From assembly GCA_903907865.1 (NCBI GenBank), contig CAIVPR010000035.1, positions 23,725 through 87,724 on the forward strand: 64,000 bases of DNA, written 5' to 3'. This document shows, piece by piece, positions 24,324 through 33,530 of the stretch. A program made the translations under genes and the position numbers. The notes below the pieces were generated by a model, which did no database searches, had not been told where the DNA came from, and saw nothing but the letters and a program-made list of their open reading frames with translations. The DNA comes from an uncultured Acidobacteriia bacterium. Its GTDB lineage: Bacteria; Acidobacteriota; Terriglobia; Bryobacterales; Bryobacteraceae. Numbering within the stretch: the stretch's first letter is position 1; every line of letters begins with the position of its first letter.

Positions 24324-25115
24324 CTATCGGCGCCGCCCCGGGATTGGAACCACAAACAAAGCAATCGCCGCCGTAATGCCGACCGCCACGAACACAACGA
24401 ATCCGGGGTCATAGGCTATTGGCCAAGCACCCGTGAAGACGATGCGGAACAGGCTCGGCTCCCCCGACATCCCCCCTATGCGGTGCAACAGGGTGTTCCC
24501 AAACGCATGCATGCCAATTGCAGCCCAGAGCGTGCCCGTCCTGACGTACGCGAGCCCGAATACGATGGACCAAGCCGCCGTCGTGCACACCATCTTGATC
24601 GCGGCCATGCCCGCCAAGCCTGGAAGGTGAAACAGCCCGAACAAGGCGGCAAGGACAAGGAGCGAGCGGAGGGAGCCTATCGACCGGCTTACCACCACCA
24701 GCAGATAGCCATGGAACATCAGTTCCTCAAGCGCGTTTCCGGTAAAGTACTCGCAAAACGCCCATGCGACTTCTCGCGGGTCCAAGGGTCCCGAAACCCA
24801 ACGAAACGGGACCAGGAGCCCAAGGCCCAGAGCCACAATCAGTACCAACGGCACCATCAACAGCCCTCCGCCCAGAAACCACGGAAAATCTACAACTCCC
24901 ATGCGCAGTGCGGTCTTGTCCACGCGGTCTTTCGCGAGGAGCCGCCGACTCAGCCATGCGACGGCGACAACAGATAAGGATGCGTGCGACGTTTTGGAAC
25001 GGCGTGTGAACGGGGAAGGCGCCAAGCGAAACCTGCAACACGCCTCGAAGGACGAGCATGGCGGCGGCAAAGGTGCCGACACTGCGGACCGGGAAGTTCG
25101 TACGTTCCAATCCAT
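24324..25115 (-). CDS. CPBP-family intramembrane protease-like protein, probable N-terminal frameshift
   Basis: The 263-residue frame has the CPBP (Abi/CaaX protease-like) core: NALEELMFHGYLLVVVSRSI, LAALFGLFHLPGLAGM, and IGMHAFGN. Motif 1 normally reads EExxxR; here it is EELMFH, with His in place of Arg. Several membrane helices are present. The first 45 residues of this frame are not membrane-like. Another frame from 25110 gives a better N-terminus (FPVRSVGTFAAAMLVLRGVL, then GAFPVHTPFQNVA), and the two join near 24990 if one base is added or lost. It may be a pseudogene or carry a sequencing error. Confidence 0.65.
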   Translation of the reverse strand: MDWNVRTSRSAVSAPLPPPCSSFEACCRFRLAPSPFTRRSKTSHASLSVVAVAWLSRRLLAKDRVDKTALRMGVVDFPWFLGGGLLMVPLVLIVALGLGLLVPFRWVSGPLDPREVAWAFCEYFTGNALEELMFHGYLLVVVSRSIGSLRSLLVLAALFGLFHLPGLAGMAAIKMVCTTAAWSIVFGLAYVRTGTLWAAIGMHAFGNTLLHRIGGMSGEPSLFRIVFTGAWPIAYDPGFVVFVAVGITAAIALFVVPIPGRRR

Positions 25116-25167
25116 GAGTCTACTGGATCGGGCGGCTGATAACGGGGTTGTATCGGCGGAAACGGAA

Positions 25168-25197
25168 AGAGCCCGTCCGGGGGGCCGGACGGGCTCT
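25168..25197 (-). terminator. Rho-independent terminator of the beta-propeller gene
   Basis: AGAGCCCGTCCGG and CCGGACGGGCTCT make a perfect 13-bp stem with a 4-base loop, 22 bases past the stop at 25219. On the minus strand it is followed by a T-rich run (TTTCCGTTTCC). Confidence 0.75.
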
Positions 25198-25218
25198 GGG
25201 GTGGCACGGGTGAATCCG

Positions 25219-26229
25219 TTAGCGGCCGACGACGACGATCATGAAGCTGTCGGGAATGGGCTGCGGGCGTCCGGCCTTGCCGTCCTTCGGAGCCGGGGCG
25301 GGACCCATTTCGGCGGCGGGCAGGTACAGCTTGTGGGCCTTCTGGTCGGCACCGATGGTGCGGGCACCGGCGGTGGTCGGAATGGTGGCGACCACGGTGA
25401 ACTTGCCCGGGGCGGTCTCGCCGACCATGCTGATGGTGCCGTCCCTGCCGTTGGCGCTGAACGCGTAGCCGTCGTCATAGGCGACGCCGTCCGGGCCGGA
25501 GCCGATGGCGGGGGTCGCGAGGACCTTCCCGGCGGCGGGGTCGCTGACCGCCATCACCTTGTCACAGACCGAGTACAGGCGGTTCTTGGGGTCGATGGTC
25601 AGGCCGCTGGGGCCGTCGCACGGGGCAATGGAGTAGCGCTTGGTCACCGTGGCGGTCTTGGCGTCGATGGTGATCACCTCGTTGGTGTTTTCGATGTTGG
25701 CGAAGACGTGGCCCTTGCCATCCACCTGCGCGAATTCCGGCTTGCCGCCGACGGGCACCGAGGCCGCGATCACTTCGCCGGTCTTGGCGTCGAAGATGGT
25801 GGCGTCGTTGGACTTGCCGTTGAAGGTGAGGACGCGGTGCGTGACGGGCTCGTAGATGATGGCGTCCGGGTTGGCACCGGTCTTGACGTTGCCAGTGGCC
25901 TTGCTGGTCTTGAGGTCGAAGATGGTGACTTCGTTGGTGGTGCCGTTGCTGGTGTAGCCCTTGCCGAGGTCGTTGGCGACGGCGATGCCGTGGACGCCCT
26001 TGGTGTCGGGGATGGTGGCGACGAGCTTGTCGGTGGTGGTGTCGACAACCTCGGTCTGGGTGCCGTGGGAGACGTAGAGGCGGTGGTTGGTGCTGTCGAC
26101 GTAGATATAGTCCCAGCGGGTTGCGCCGCCGATCTTGATCTTGCTGAGCACCTTGTAGGTGGGCGGCGCGGCGAGAGCGGTGGTCGCCAGGGCGGCGACC
26201 GCCAGGGACAGGGTGAGGAGGTGTTTCAT
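25219..26229 (-). CDS. YncE-like secreted beta-propeller protein
   Basis: The 336-residue product starts at ATG 26229 with a ribosome site AAAGGA. Its signal peptide is KHLLTLSLAVAALATTALAA. Repeated blades follow: DYIYVDSTNHRLYVSHGTQT, VVDTTTDKLVATIPDT, VTIFDLKTSKATGNV, and TIFDAKTGEVIAASVPVGG. Such seven-bladed periplasmic proteins bind DNA, metals or partner proteins, or are scaffolds; the exact role is unknown. It lies 98 bases downstream of the ChrR-like gene on the same strand and may respond to that sigma factor. Confidence 0.88.
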   Translation of the reverse strand: MKHLLTLSLAVAALATTALAAPPTYKVLSKIKIGGATRWDYIYVDSTNHRLYVSHGTQTEVVDTTTDKLVATIPDTKGVHGIAVANDLGKGYTSNGTTNEVTIFDLKTSKATGNVKTGANPDAIIYEPVTHRVLTFNGKSNDATIFDAKTGEVIAASVPVGGKPEFAQVDGKGHVFANIENTNEVITIDAKTATVTKRYSIAPCDGPSGLTIDPKNRLYSVCDKVMAVSDPAAGKVLATPAIGSGPDGVAYDDGYAFSANGRDGTISMVGETAPGKFTVVATIPTTAGARTIGADQKAHKLYLPAAEMGPAPAPKDGKAGRPQPIPDSFMIVVVGR

Positions 26230-26327
26230 GGAATCCTTTCGATTGAAGCCAAAGGGATTATACCCGACCAAGCTGAATGTTCGCTGAACCACCGCGAAGG
26301 CCAAAAGGCCGTCCCGTTGACCGCGGG

Positions 26328-26795
26328 TCAGGCGTGTACCAGTTCGTTGTGGCCGGCGATGATGAGCAGGAGGTTGCCTGTCTCCGAGCGCACCTCGGGA
26401 TGCGTTGTGTTCTTCGCCATGGCGACGAAATCGCCCGCGTTGTAGGCGATGCTGCCCCAGCGGATGTCGCCTTCGATGACCAGACACTGTTCGTCGTCAC
26501 CGTGGGTATGGGATGGAAGGCGGGAACCGGGTTCCATGCGGATGAGCATGGTGGTGCGGTCGGTGGCAGTGTCGTGGAAGAGCGTTCGGGCCTTGACGCC
26601 ACGGCCCATCGGTTCCCACGGGGTGTCGTGGGTGCGGACGTCGGCCAAGGGCCGCAAAGTCGAATGGGCGGCGACGCGGGACATCAGTCGGGCCTTCAAA
26701 TCGGCGCGCGGAGGCACGGGCCGGATCGACTCCGCAACCAGCAGGTCGATTTCGGGATCCGAGTATTCCATGTCCAATCGTTCGTTCGTGTCCAT
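26328..26795 (-). CDS. ChrR-type cupin anti-sigma factor
   Basis: The 155-residue product starts at ATG 26795. The N-terminal part (YSDPEIDLLVAESIRPVPPR, ADLKARLMSRVAA) fits the helical sigma-binding region. The C-terminal cupin has the zinc pattern SHTHGDDEQCLVIEGDI and AMAKNTTHPEV. ChrR proteins hold an ECF sigma factor until singlet oxygen or another signal releases it. The N-terminal HxxxCxxC zinc site of classical ChrR is not seen, so this is the shorter cupin type. It starts 17 bases after the sigma gene stop. Confidence 0.85.
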   Translation of the reverse strand: MDTNERLDMEYSDPEIDLLVAESIRPVPPRADLKARLMSRVAAHSTLRPLADVRTHDTPWEPMGRGVKARTLFHDTATDRTTMLIRMEPGSRLPSHTHGDDEQCLVIEGDIRWGSIAYNAGDFVAMAKNTTHPEVRSETGNLLLIIAGHNELVHA

Positions 26796-26812
26796 TCCGT
26801 AATCCAGGCCGC

Positions 26813-27454
26813 TCACGCGGCGGGTTCTAACAATCTTCGCAGACGGGAGATCGCCATTCGTATCCGGCTCTTGACAGTTCCCAAGGGTTGTCCCGTCCAC
26901 CTTGCCAACTCGGAGTGTGTCATGCCGCGGAAGAAAGCCAGTTCCAGAAGTTCGCGCTGCTCGTGCGGCAATTCGTGCAGCGCGGCGCGGATCATGAGGC
27001 GGCGCTGGGCCTCGACGGTGCGCTGTTCGGGGTCGGCGTCGAGCGAGATGAACTCGAAGCCGAGGTCGGAATCCATTGGGACAGCCTTGGGCAGCGCCCG
27101 CTTGTGGCGAATGCGGTCGATGGCGATGGAGCGCGCCATCACGACCAGCCAGGCTTGCACGTTGCCTCGCTCCGTGGAGTAGCGGGCGGCGTTTTTCCAA
27201 GCCTTCATGTAGACGTCGAGGAGTGCCTCCTCGGCATCCTCCGGGTATTCCAGCATGCGCAGGAGCAGGCCGTTGATCAGGGGCGACGTTTCGTCGTAAA
27301 GGGATGCCATCGCGTCCTGGTCGCCGTCGGCCATGCGGGTGACCAGCGCGGGAAGGTGCGCTCCCGCCGGGACTGGCAATAACCGGGGTAGCGGGCCTTG
27401 GATCTGGGGAAACTCCGGCAACGGGACTAGCATAGCGCAGCCCGACCGGAGCAT
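26813..27454 (-). CDS. ECF sigma factor paired with the ChrR-like protein
   Basis: The 213-residue product from ATG 27454 has a ribosome site AAGGA 8 bases upstream; ATG 27433 is an alternative. Region 2 reads DAMASLYDETSPLINGLLLR, then EYPEDAEEALLDVYMKAWKN and AWLVVMARSIAIDRIRHKR. Region 4 reads LHELPHEQRELLELAFFRGM, then THSELARWTGQPLGTVKSRI. This is the RpoE/SigK style that works with ChrR cupin anti-sigmas. The pair should act as one switch. Confidence 0.92.
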   Translation of the reverse strand: MLRSGCAMLVPLPEFPQIQGPLPRLLPVPAGAHLPALVTRMADGDQDAMASLYDETSPLINGLLLRMLEYPEDAEEALLDVYMKAWKNAARYSTERGNVQAWLVVMARSIAIDRIRHKRALPKAVPMDSDLGFEFISLDADPEQRTVEAQRRLMIRAALHELPHEQRELLELAFFRGMTHSELARWTGQPLGTVKSRIRMAISRLRRLLEPAA

Positions 27455-27512
27455 CGAGAATCCTTCCACACCTTTGCTACGGAGGGAGGTGGGGTTTGGA
27501 TCATTTGGAGGG

Positions 27513-28733
27513 TCACAGTTTTTCCGAAGACCGCCAATTTCGTAGCGCTGGCGACACCCACGCCGTCCCCGCGACCACCAGCAACGTGGCGACGCCGCCC
27601 GTCCAGACGCTGGCGACCGCTCCCGCGGCCCCGCCGCCGAAGAGGGCGGCGGCCCAGCCGGACTCAACGGCTCCCAACTGGTTCGAGCAGTTGATGAAGA
27701 TGCTGGTGGCGGCGAAGACGCGGCCGCGCAGATGGTCCGGCGTGCGCAGTTGCAGCAGGGATTGGCGCAGCACCACGCTGACGTTGTCGAAAGCCCCGAG
27801 CAGGGCCAGCAGCAGCAGGCTAAGCCAGAGTCGCCGCGAAAACGCGAAGCCGATGGTGGCGAGGCCGAAACCCGAGACCGTCGCGAGGAGTGCCCAGCCG
27901 GCATGCTCGATGCGGCGCGAGTGGGCTTGGACGGTCGCCATCAGGACGGCTCCGGCCGAGGGGGCGGCACGCAGCCAGCCGAGGGCCTGGGGTCCGGCGT
28001 GGAGAATGTCGGCGGCGAAGATCGGGAGCAGCGCGACGGCACCGCCGAAGAGCACGCCGAAAAGGTCGAGGGAGATGGCGGAGAGGACGAGCTTGTTGTG
28101 GCGGAGGAAGCGGATTCCGTCGAGGACGGATTGTGGGCCCTTGTCCGGGGTGGTCGGGGCCGGGTTCAAGTGGCCGGGCAAGGAGGAGAAGCAGGCCAGG
28201 GCAAGGAGGGCGAGGCCGACCTGAATGGCGTAAACGGTGCGGCTTCCGGCGAGGGCGACGAGGAGGCCGGCTGCGGCGGGTCCAGCCATGTTGGCGATCT
28301 CCATGGCGCTGCTGTTCCATGTGACAGCGTTGCCCATGGCGTCCGGGGGGACGATTTGGTTCAAGATGGCGCTGCGGGCTGGCCATTGGAAGGCGCGGGC
28401 GGTGGCGGTGAGGAGGAGGCAGGCGTAGACGAGGGCGACGGACCGGGGTCCGAAGGCCAGCAGCAGGGAAACGGCGAGCTGGAGCACCTGGCCGGCGAGG
28501 ATGATCGTGCGGCGGTTGAGCCGGTCTGCCAGATGTCCGGCGGAGAGCGCGAAGAAGAGGAAGGGCGCGACTTGGACGAAACCGACGTTGCCGAGGACGA
28601 GGGCGGAGCGGGTCTGGACGTAGAGGTCCCAGCTAACCGCCACCGCCACCATTTGGAGGCCGAAGGCGGAGAGGAAGTTGCCCGCAAGCAGAGGGAGGTA
28701 GCCCCGGAGGCGGAAGGCTGCGTAGGCGTCCAA
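27513..28733 (-). CDS. MFS transporter (EntS-like exporter family)
   Basis: The 406-residue product has about twelve membrane helices. It has the loop motif GHLADRLNRRTIILAG between helices 2 and 3, and WPARSAILNQIVPPDAMGNA in the mid-section. These match the enterobactin-exporter branch of the major facilitator superfamily. The substrate is unknown; no siderophore genes are seen. It lies 58 bases upstream of the sigma-factor gene on the same strand. Confidence 0.88.
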   Translation of the reverse strand: MDAYAAFRLRGYLPLLAGNFLSAFGLQMVAVAVSWDLYVQTRSALVLGNVGFVQVAPFLFFALSAGHLADRLNRRTIILAGQVLQLAVSLLLAFGPRSVALVYACLLLTATARAFQWPARSAILNQIVPPDAMGNAVTWNSSAMEIANMAGPAAAGLLVALAGSRTVYAIQVGLALLALACFSSLPGHLNPAPTTPDKGPQSVLDGIRFLRHNKLVLSAISLDLFGVLFGGAVALLPIFAADILHAGPQALGWLRAAPSAGAVLMATVQAHSRRIEHAGWALLATVSGFGLATIGFAFSRRLWLSLLLLALLGAFDNVSVVLRQSLLQLRTPDHLRGRVFAATSIFINCSNQLGAVESGWAAALFGGGAAGAVASVWTGGVATLLVVAGTAWVSPALRNWRSSEKL

Positions 28734-29252
28734 GTTCTAGTTTCGCGCAGGGGTTTTGGGGGGGGAGGCGTGGTGCAGTCGGGTTGGCCGCGGCGCATCT
28801 CGCGGTCGGTTGCCGAGCCACGACCGCAAGGGAGTGTCCGTGGGCCGGGCCCGCCAATGCGGATGAAAAGGCGCGCCACCTACCGCGGTACTGCCCGATG
28901 CAATCCCGCCGATGCCTGCCCATTTCGCCAGTACCATTTCCTGAGAACGCGGGAGCCGCCCGACGCGGTGCGGAAGGCAAGAGTAACCACCCGTCCAGCC
29001 GCTGCCGACGGCGTAACACGCGCGTGTTCCTCAAGAGTGTCCGCGCCGCCGAACGCGGCAGCAATGGAACAGGAACTCACCCCCTCTTTGCCGCGCGGCT
29101 CAAGACGGGCAGAAACCCTGTCCTCCGTGGCTAGGTCCTCCGCTCGCTTCTTAGAGGCGTGTCATAACCGCCCCGCCCGTTGCGCCAGCAGTGGCAGTTA
29201 CCCTTGCCCCCCCTACTCCACCCCGCAATCGCGTATCCTAATAATTACCCGG
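28734..29252 (+). other. Intergenic region before hsdR, with family A copy 6
   Basis: 519 bases between the divergent MFS gene and hsdR. A single family A arm in inverted orientation (CCGAGCCACGACCGCAAGGG, then AGTG) lies at 28813-28837. The remainder has no convincing gene. It should hold the promoters of both neighbours, but no clear boxes were recognised. Confidence 0.6.
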
Positions 29253-31781
29253 ATGCCGCCATCCCCAGCACTCCCGACCGTCCCAATCAACAAAAAGGAC
29301 CTCAACGAGCGCGACATCTGCACCAAATTCATCACCCCCGCCATCGTCACCGCAGGCTGGGCCCCCCTCACCCAACTCCGCCAGGAAGTCGACTTCACCA
29401 AAGGCCGCATCATCGTCCGCGGCCGCCTCGTCACCCGCGGCAAAGCCAAGCGCGCCGACTACATCCTTTACTACAAGCCCAACATCCCCATCGCCGTCAT
29501 CGAAGCCAAGGACAACCACCACTCCCCCTGCGACGGCATCCAGCAGGCCCTCGACTACGCCGAGACCCTTGGCATCCCCTTCGTCTTCTCCTCCAACGGC
29601 GACGCCTTCCTCTTCCACGACCGTTCCGGCCACCTCCCCCTCGGCCCCGCCTCCGCCAAGGAAACCCTCCTCGCCCTCGACGCCTTCCCGCCCCCAGGCC
29701 AGCTCTGGGCCGCCTACTGCCGCTGGCGCAACATCACCCCCGACCAGGAACCCCTCGTCCTCCAGCCCTACTACGACTTCGGCGACTCCAAGCCGCCCCG
29801 CTACTACCAGTCCAAAGCCATCAACACCACCATCGAGGCCATCGCAGCCGGTCAAAGCCGCGTCCTTCTCGTCATGGCCACCGGCACCGGCAAAACCCTC
29901 ACCGCCTTCCAAATCATCTGGCGGCTCTGGAAGTCCGGCCGCAAGAAGCGCATCCTCTTCCTTGCCGACCGCAACATCCTCGTCGACCAAACCATGGTCA
30001 ACGACTTCCGCCCCTTCGGCCCCGCCATGGGCAAGCTCTCCACCGCCTCCAAAACCATCGAACGCGCCGACGGCACCAAGACCGACCTCCCCCTCGCCCT
30101 CGACCGCCACCGCCGCATCGACACCAGCTACGAAATCTACCTCGGGCTCTACCAGGCCATCACCGGTCCCGACGATTCCGACAAGCTCTTCCGCGAATTC
30201 TCCCCCACCTTCTTCGACCTCGTCGTCATCGACGAATGCCACCGTGGCAGCGCCGCCGACGATTCCGCCTGGCGCGAAATCCTCGAATACTTCTCCTCCG
30301 CCACGCAGATCGGCATGACCGCCACCCCCAAGGAAACCGAAACCGTCTCCAATACCGACTACTTCGGTCCCGCCGTCTACACCTACTCCCTCCGCGAAGG
30401 CATCCGCGACGGTTTCCTCGCCCCCTACAAAGTCATCCGCGTCCACCTCGACCTCGACGTCAACGGCTTCCGCCCCGAACTCGGCCAAACCGACCGCGAC
30501 GGCCTCCAAATCGAGGACCGTCTCTACAACACCCGCGACTTCGACCGCAACCTCGTCATCGACAACCGCACCGCCGCCGTCGCCCGCCGCATCACCGAGT
30601 TCCTCACCGAAACCCGCGACCCCTTCCAAAAGACCATCGTCTTCTGCGTCGACGAGGAGCACGCCGCCCGCATGCGCCAAGCCCTCGTCAACGAAAACCC
30701 GGAACAGTGCGCCGCCAACCACCGCTACGTGATGCGCATCACCGGCACCGACACCGAAGGCCAAGCCCAACTCGGCAACTTCATCGATCCCGAATCCCGC
30801 TACCCCGTCCTCGTCACCACCTCCCGGCTTCTTTCCACCGGCGTCGACGCCCAGACCTGCCGCCTCATCGTCCTCGACCGCGCCGTCTACACCGTCACCG
30901 AGTTCAAGCAGATCTTGGGCCGCGGCACCCGAGTCCACGAGGACACCAAGAAGTTCTACTTCACCCTCATGGACTTCCGGGGAGCCAGCACTCACTTCGC
31001 CCGTCCCGACTTCGACGGCCCGCCGCTCGACTCCACCGACGTCTCCCCGGACGACCCGATCACGGGCGGAGCAACAGGAGGAGAAGCCGCCACTGACGAA
31101 GATCCGACCACCCACCTGCTCCCCGATGAGGCCCCAATCCCGGCCAGCCCGGACCCCGACGAAACGGTGGTCGACGACGGCCAAATCCCCGACATCACAT
31201 TCACGCCCGAACCCACCCCTCGCGGGAAGATCTATGTCGACGGCGTCGAGGCCCGAATCATAGCCGAGCGTGTCGAGTACCTCGACGAGGCGGGCCGCCT
31301 CGTAACCGAAAGCCTCCGCGACTTCGGTCGCCACGCCCTACGCCAACAGTTCGGCAGCCTGGACGACTTCCTCCACCGCTGGACCGCCGCCGAACGCAAG
31401 CAAGCCATCCTCGACGAATTGGAAATGCCCCTCGAACCCCTGGCCGAAGAGGTGGGCAAAGACCTCGACGCCTTCGACCTCATCTGCCACGTGGCTTTCG
31501 ACCAACCCCCGCTCACCCGACGCGAGCGTGCCGACAACGTCCGCAAGCGCAACGTCTTCACCAAATACGGCCCCCAGGCCCGCCAAGTTTTGGAAGCCCT
31601 GCTCCAGAAGTATCAGGACCAAGGCAGCATGAACATCGACGACCCGAAGGTGCTCCAAATCCCCCCGTTCAGCTCAATGGGCACCCCAATCGAGTTGGTC
31701 CGCCAATTCGGAACCCGCAAAGACTTCGAGGCCGCCGTCCACGACCTCCAGTCCGCCCTCTACAATCAAAAAGCCGCCTAA
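29253..31781 (+). CDS. hsdR: Type I restriction enzyme R subunit (EcoEI type)
   Basis: The 842-residue motor and nuclease subunit of the restriction complex. The nuclease site has Asp69 (RADYILYYK) and Glu84-Ala-Lys86 (IPIAVIEAK). Helicase motif I is MATGTGKT (about 208-215), motif II DECH (327-330), motif III GMTATP, and motif VI region QILGRGTRVHED. The C-terminal part matches the EcoEI R-subunit domain that docks on the methylase. ATG 29253 starts the protein-like region; the frame is open 1.5 kb upstream but that stretch is antisense to the MFS gene. hsdM follows after 291 bases. Confidence 0.95.
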   Translation: MPPSPALPTVPINKKDLNERDICTKFITPAIVTAGWAPLTQLRQEVDFTKGRIIVRGRLVTRGKAKRADYILYYKPNIPIAVIEAKDNHHSPCDGIQQALDYAETLGIPFVFSSNGDAFLFHDRSGHLPLGPASAKETLLALDAFPPPGQLWAAYCRWRNITPDQEPLVLQPYYDFGDSKPPRYYQSKAINTTIEAIAAGQSRVLLVMATGTGKTLTAFQIIWRLWKSGRKKRILFLADRNILVDQTMVNDFRPFGPAMGKLSTASKTIERADGTKTDLPLALDRHRRIDTSYEIYLGLYQAITGPDDSDKLFREFSPTFFDLVVIDECHRGSAADDSAWREILEYFSSATQIGMTATPKETETVSNTDYFGPAVYTYSLREGIRDGFLAPYKVIRVHLDLDVNGFRPELGQTDRDGLQIEDRLYNTRDFDRNLVIDNRTAAVARRITEFLTETRDPFQKTIVFCVDEEHAARMRQALVNENPEQCAANHRYVMRITGTDTEGQAQLGNFIDPESRYPVLVTTSRLLSTGVDAQTCRLIVLDRAVYTVTEFKQILGRGTRVHEDTKKFYFTLMDFRGASTHFARPDFDGPPLDSTDVSPDDPITGGATGGEAATDEDPTTHLLPDEAPIPASPDPDETVVDDGQIPDITFTPEPTPRGKIYVDGVEARIIAERVEYLDEAGRLVTESLRDFGRHALRQQFGSLDDFLHRWTAAERKQAILDELEMPLEPLAEEVGKDLDAFDLICHVAFDQPPLTRRERADNVRKRNVFTKYGPQARQVLEALLQKYQDQGSMNIDDPKVLQIPPFSSMGTPIELVRQFGTRKDFEAAVHDLQSALYNQKAA

Positions 31782-31895
31782 TGATTCGTCCGTACAAAGC
31801 TTCCGAGCCGCGCGCGTTAGCAAGCGGTCCCAACATCCCAACCAAAACGATGTTCTTGCTTTGTACTACCTGCCAGCAACGATTGCCGTTGTGGG

Positions 31896-32012
31896 GCAGG
31901 TTGGCAACCTGCGGCGGGGTCGCCGACACCGCCACGCGCCTTGAAGGCGCGCATCCGCCCCCAACCCCTTGTAGGGCAGGCATTCTTGCCTGCTCCGGGC
32001 TTTCAGCCCGGC
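31896..32012 (+). repeat. Family B repeat cluster, copy 2, between hsdR and hsdM
   Basis: Four palindromic modules in 117 bases: GCAGGTTGGCAACCTGC (31896-31912), CGCGCCTTGAAGGCGCG (31935-31951), GCAGGCATTCTTGCCTGC (31976-31993) and CCGGGCTTTCAGCCCGG (31996-32012). It sits inside what should be a tight operon. Confidence 0.8.
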
Positions 32013-32072
32013 ATAACCGCATGCCCCAAAGCGCCAGCCCCACAATCCCCAACTAACCAACCACCCCAACCC

Positions 32073-33530
32073 ATGTCCGTCCGAAACACAGTAAAATCCA
32101 TCCAGGACATCATGCGCCAGGACACCGGCGTCGATGGCGACGCCCAGCGCATCTCCCAGCTCTGCTGGATGTTCTTCCTCAAGATCATCGACGACCAGGA
32201 CCAGCAGCTCGAACTCCTCCAGGACGCCTACACCTCCCCCATCCCCGCACCACTCCAATGGCGCGCCTGGGCCGCCAATCCCGAAGGCCTCACCGGCGAC
32301 GACCTCATGGCCTTCGTCAACACCAAGCTCTTCCCCCAACTCAAGAACCTCCCCGTCTCCGGCCCCAACTCCGGCCGCCGCCGCGTCGTCCACGACGTCT
32401 TCGAGGATGCCTACAACTTCATGAAGTCCGGCCAGCTCATGCGCCAGGTCCTCAACAAGATCAACCTCGTCGACTTCAACAACCTCGCCGAACGCCAGCA
32501 CTTCGGCGACATCTACGAACAAGTCCTCAACGACCTCCAGTCCGCCGGAAACGCTGGCGAATACTACACCCCCCGCGCCGTCACCGCCTTTATGGTCGAC
32601 CGCATCGACCCCCACCCCGGCGAAATCCTCCTCGACCCCGCCTGCGGCACCGGCGGCTTCCTCACCTGCGCCCTCCGCCACATGCGCGACCGCTACGTCC
32701 AAACCCTCCAGGACGAGCAGCGCCTCCAAGCCGGACTCCGCGCCGTCGAAAAGAAGCAGCTCCCCCACATGCTCTGCGTCACCAACATGCTGCTGCACGG
32801 CATCGAGAACCCCAGCTTCGTCCACCACGACAACACCCTCGCCCGCCCCTACACCAGCTACGGCAACGCCGACCGCGTCGACATCGTCCTCACCAACCCG
32901 CCCTTTGGCGGCCGTGAGGAGGACGGCATCGAAAGCAACTTTCCCGCCCACTACCGCACCAAGGAAACCGCCGACCTCTTCCTCGCCCTCATCATCCGCC
33001 TCCTGAAACCAGGCGGACGCGCCGCCGTAGTCCTCCCCGACGGCAGCCTCTTCGGCGAAGGGGTCAAGACCCGGCTCAAGGAGGCGTTGATGGCGGACTG
33101 CAACCTGCACACCATCGTCCGGCTCCCCAACAGCGTCTTCAAACCCTACGCCAGCATCGGCACCAACCTGCTCTTTTTCGAAAAGGGGGAGCCGACCCGC
33201 GAAACCTGGTTCTACGAGCACCGCGTCCCCGACACCCAAAAAGCGTACTCGATGACCAAGCCGATCCGCTTCGACCACTTCCAGCCCTGCATCGACTGGT
33301 GGGGTGGCGCGACACGCAAAGGCCGCGAGCCCAACGAACAGGCTTGGAAGGTCACAATTGAGGAGGTCAAGGACCGCAACTACAACCTCGACTGCAAGAA
33401 TCCCCACTCCGTGGCCGACGACCACGGCGACCCCGTGGTCCTCCTCAAGAAACTGGAGGACGCCGAGCGCGAAACCAACCGCCTCCGCGACCAGCTCAAA
33501 ACGATTCTTGCCGAGGCCTTGCTCCGATGA
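32073..33530 (+). CDS. hsdM: Type I restriction-modification system methyltransferase
   Basis: The 485-residue N6-adenine methylase. N-terminal helical domain (NTVKSIQDIMRQDTG; ISQLCWMFFLKIIDDQDQQL), SAM motif I DPACGTGGFL with Asp188, and catalytic motif IV NPPFGG at Asn275. The C-terminal helices (LEDAERETNRLRDQLKTIL) contact HsdS. ATG 32073 opens the family-like region. The stop overlaps the hsdS start in ATGA, so M and S are translated in step. Confidence 0.96.
   Translation: MSVRNTVKSIQDIMRQDTGVDGDAQRISQLCWMFFLKIIDDQDQQLELLQDAYTSPIPAPLQWRAWAANPEGLTGDDLMAFVNTKLFPQLKNLPVSGPNSGRRRVVHDVFEDAYNFMKSGQLMRQVLNKINLVDFNNLAERQHFGDIYEQVLNDLQSAGNAGEYYTPRAVTAFMVDRIDPHPGEILLDPACGTGGFLTCALRHMRDRYVQTLQDEQRLQAGLRAVEKKQLPHMLCVTNMLLHGIENPSFVHHDNTLARPYTSYGNADRVDIVLTNPPFGGREEDGIESNFPAHYRTKETADLFLALIIRLLKPGGRAAVVLPDGSLFGEGVKTRLKEALMADCNLHTIVRLPNSVFKPYASIGTNLLFFEKGEPTRETWFYEHRVPDTQKAYSMTKPIRFDHFQPCIDWWGGATRKGREPNEQAWKVTIEEVKDRNYNLDCKNPHSVADDHGDPVVLLKKLEDAERETNRLRDQLKTILAEALLR

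Noticed and set aside
27732..29252. Upstream extension of the hsdR frame by 507 codons
   Set aside because: The sequence is Gly/Glu/Arg-rich, antisense to the MFS transporter, and the restriction subunit begins naturally at ATG 29253.
29238..31334. Open frame of 698 codons on the minus strand, rich in Val, Gly and Asp
   Set aside because: Antisense shadow of hsdR with low-complexity composition and no family.
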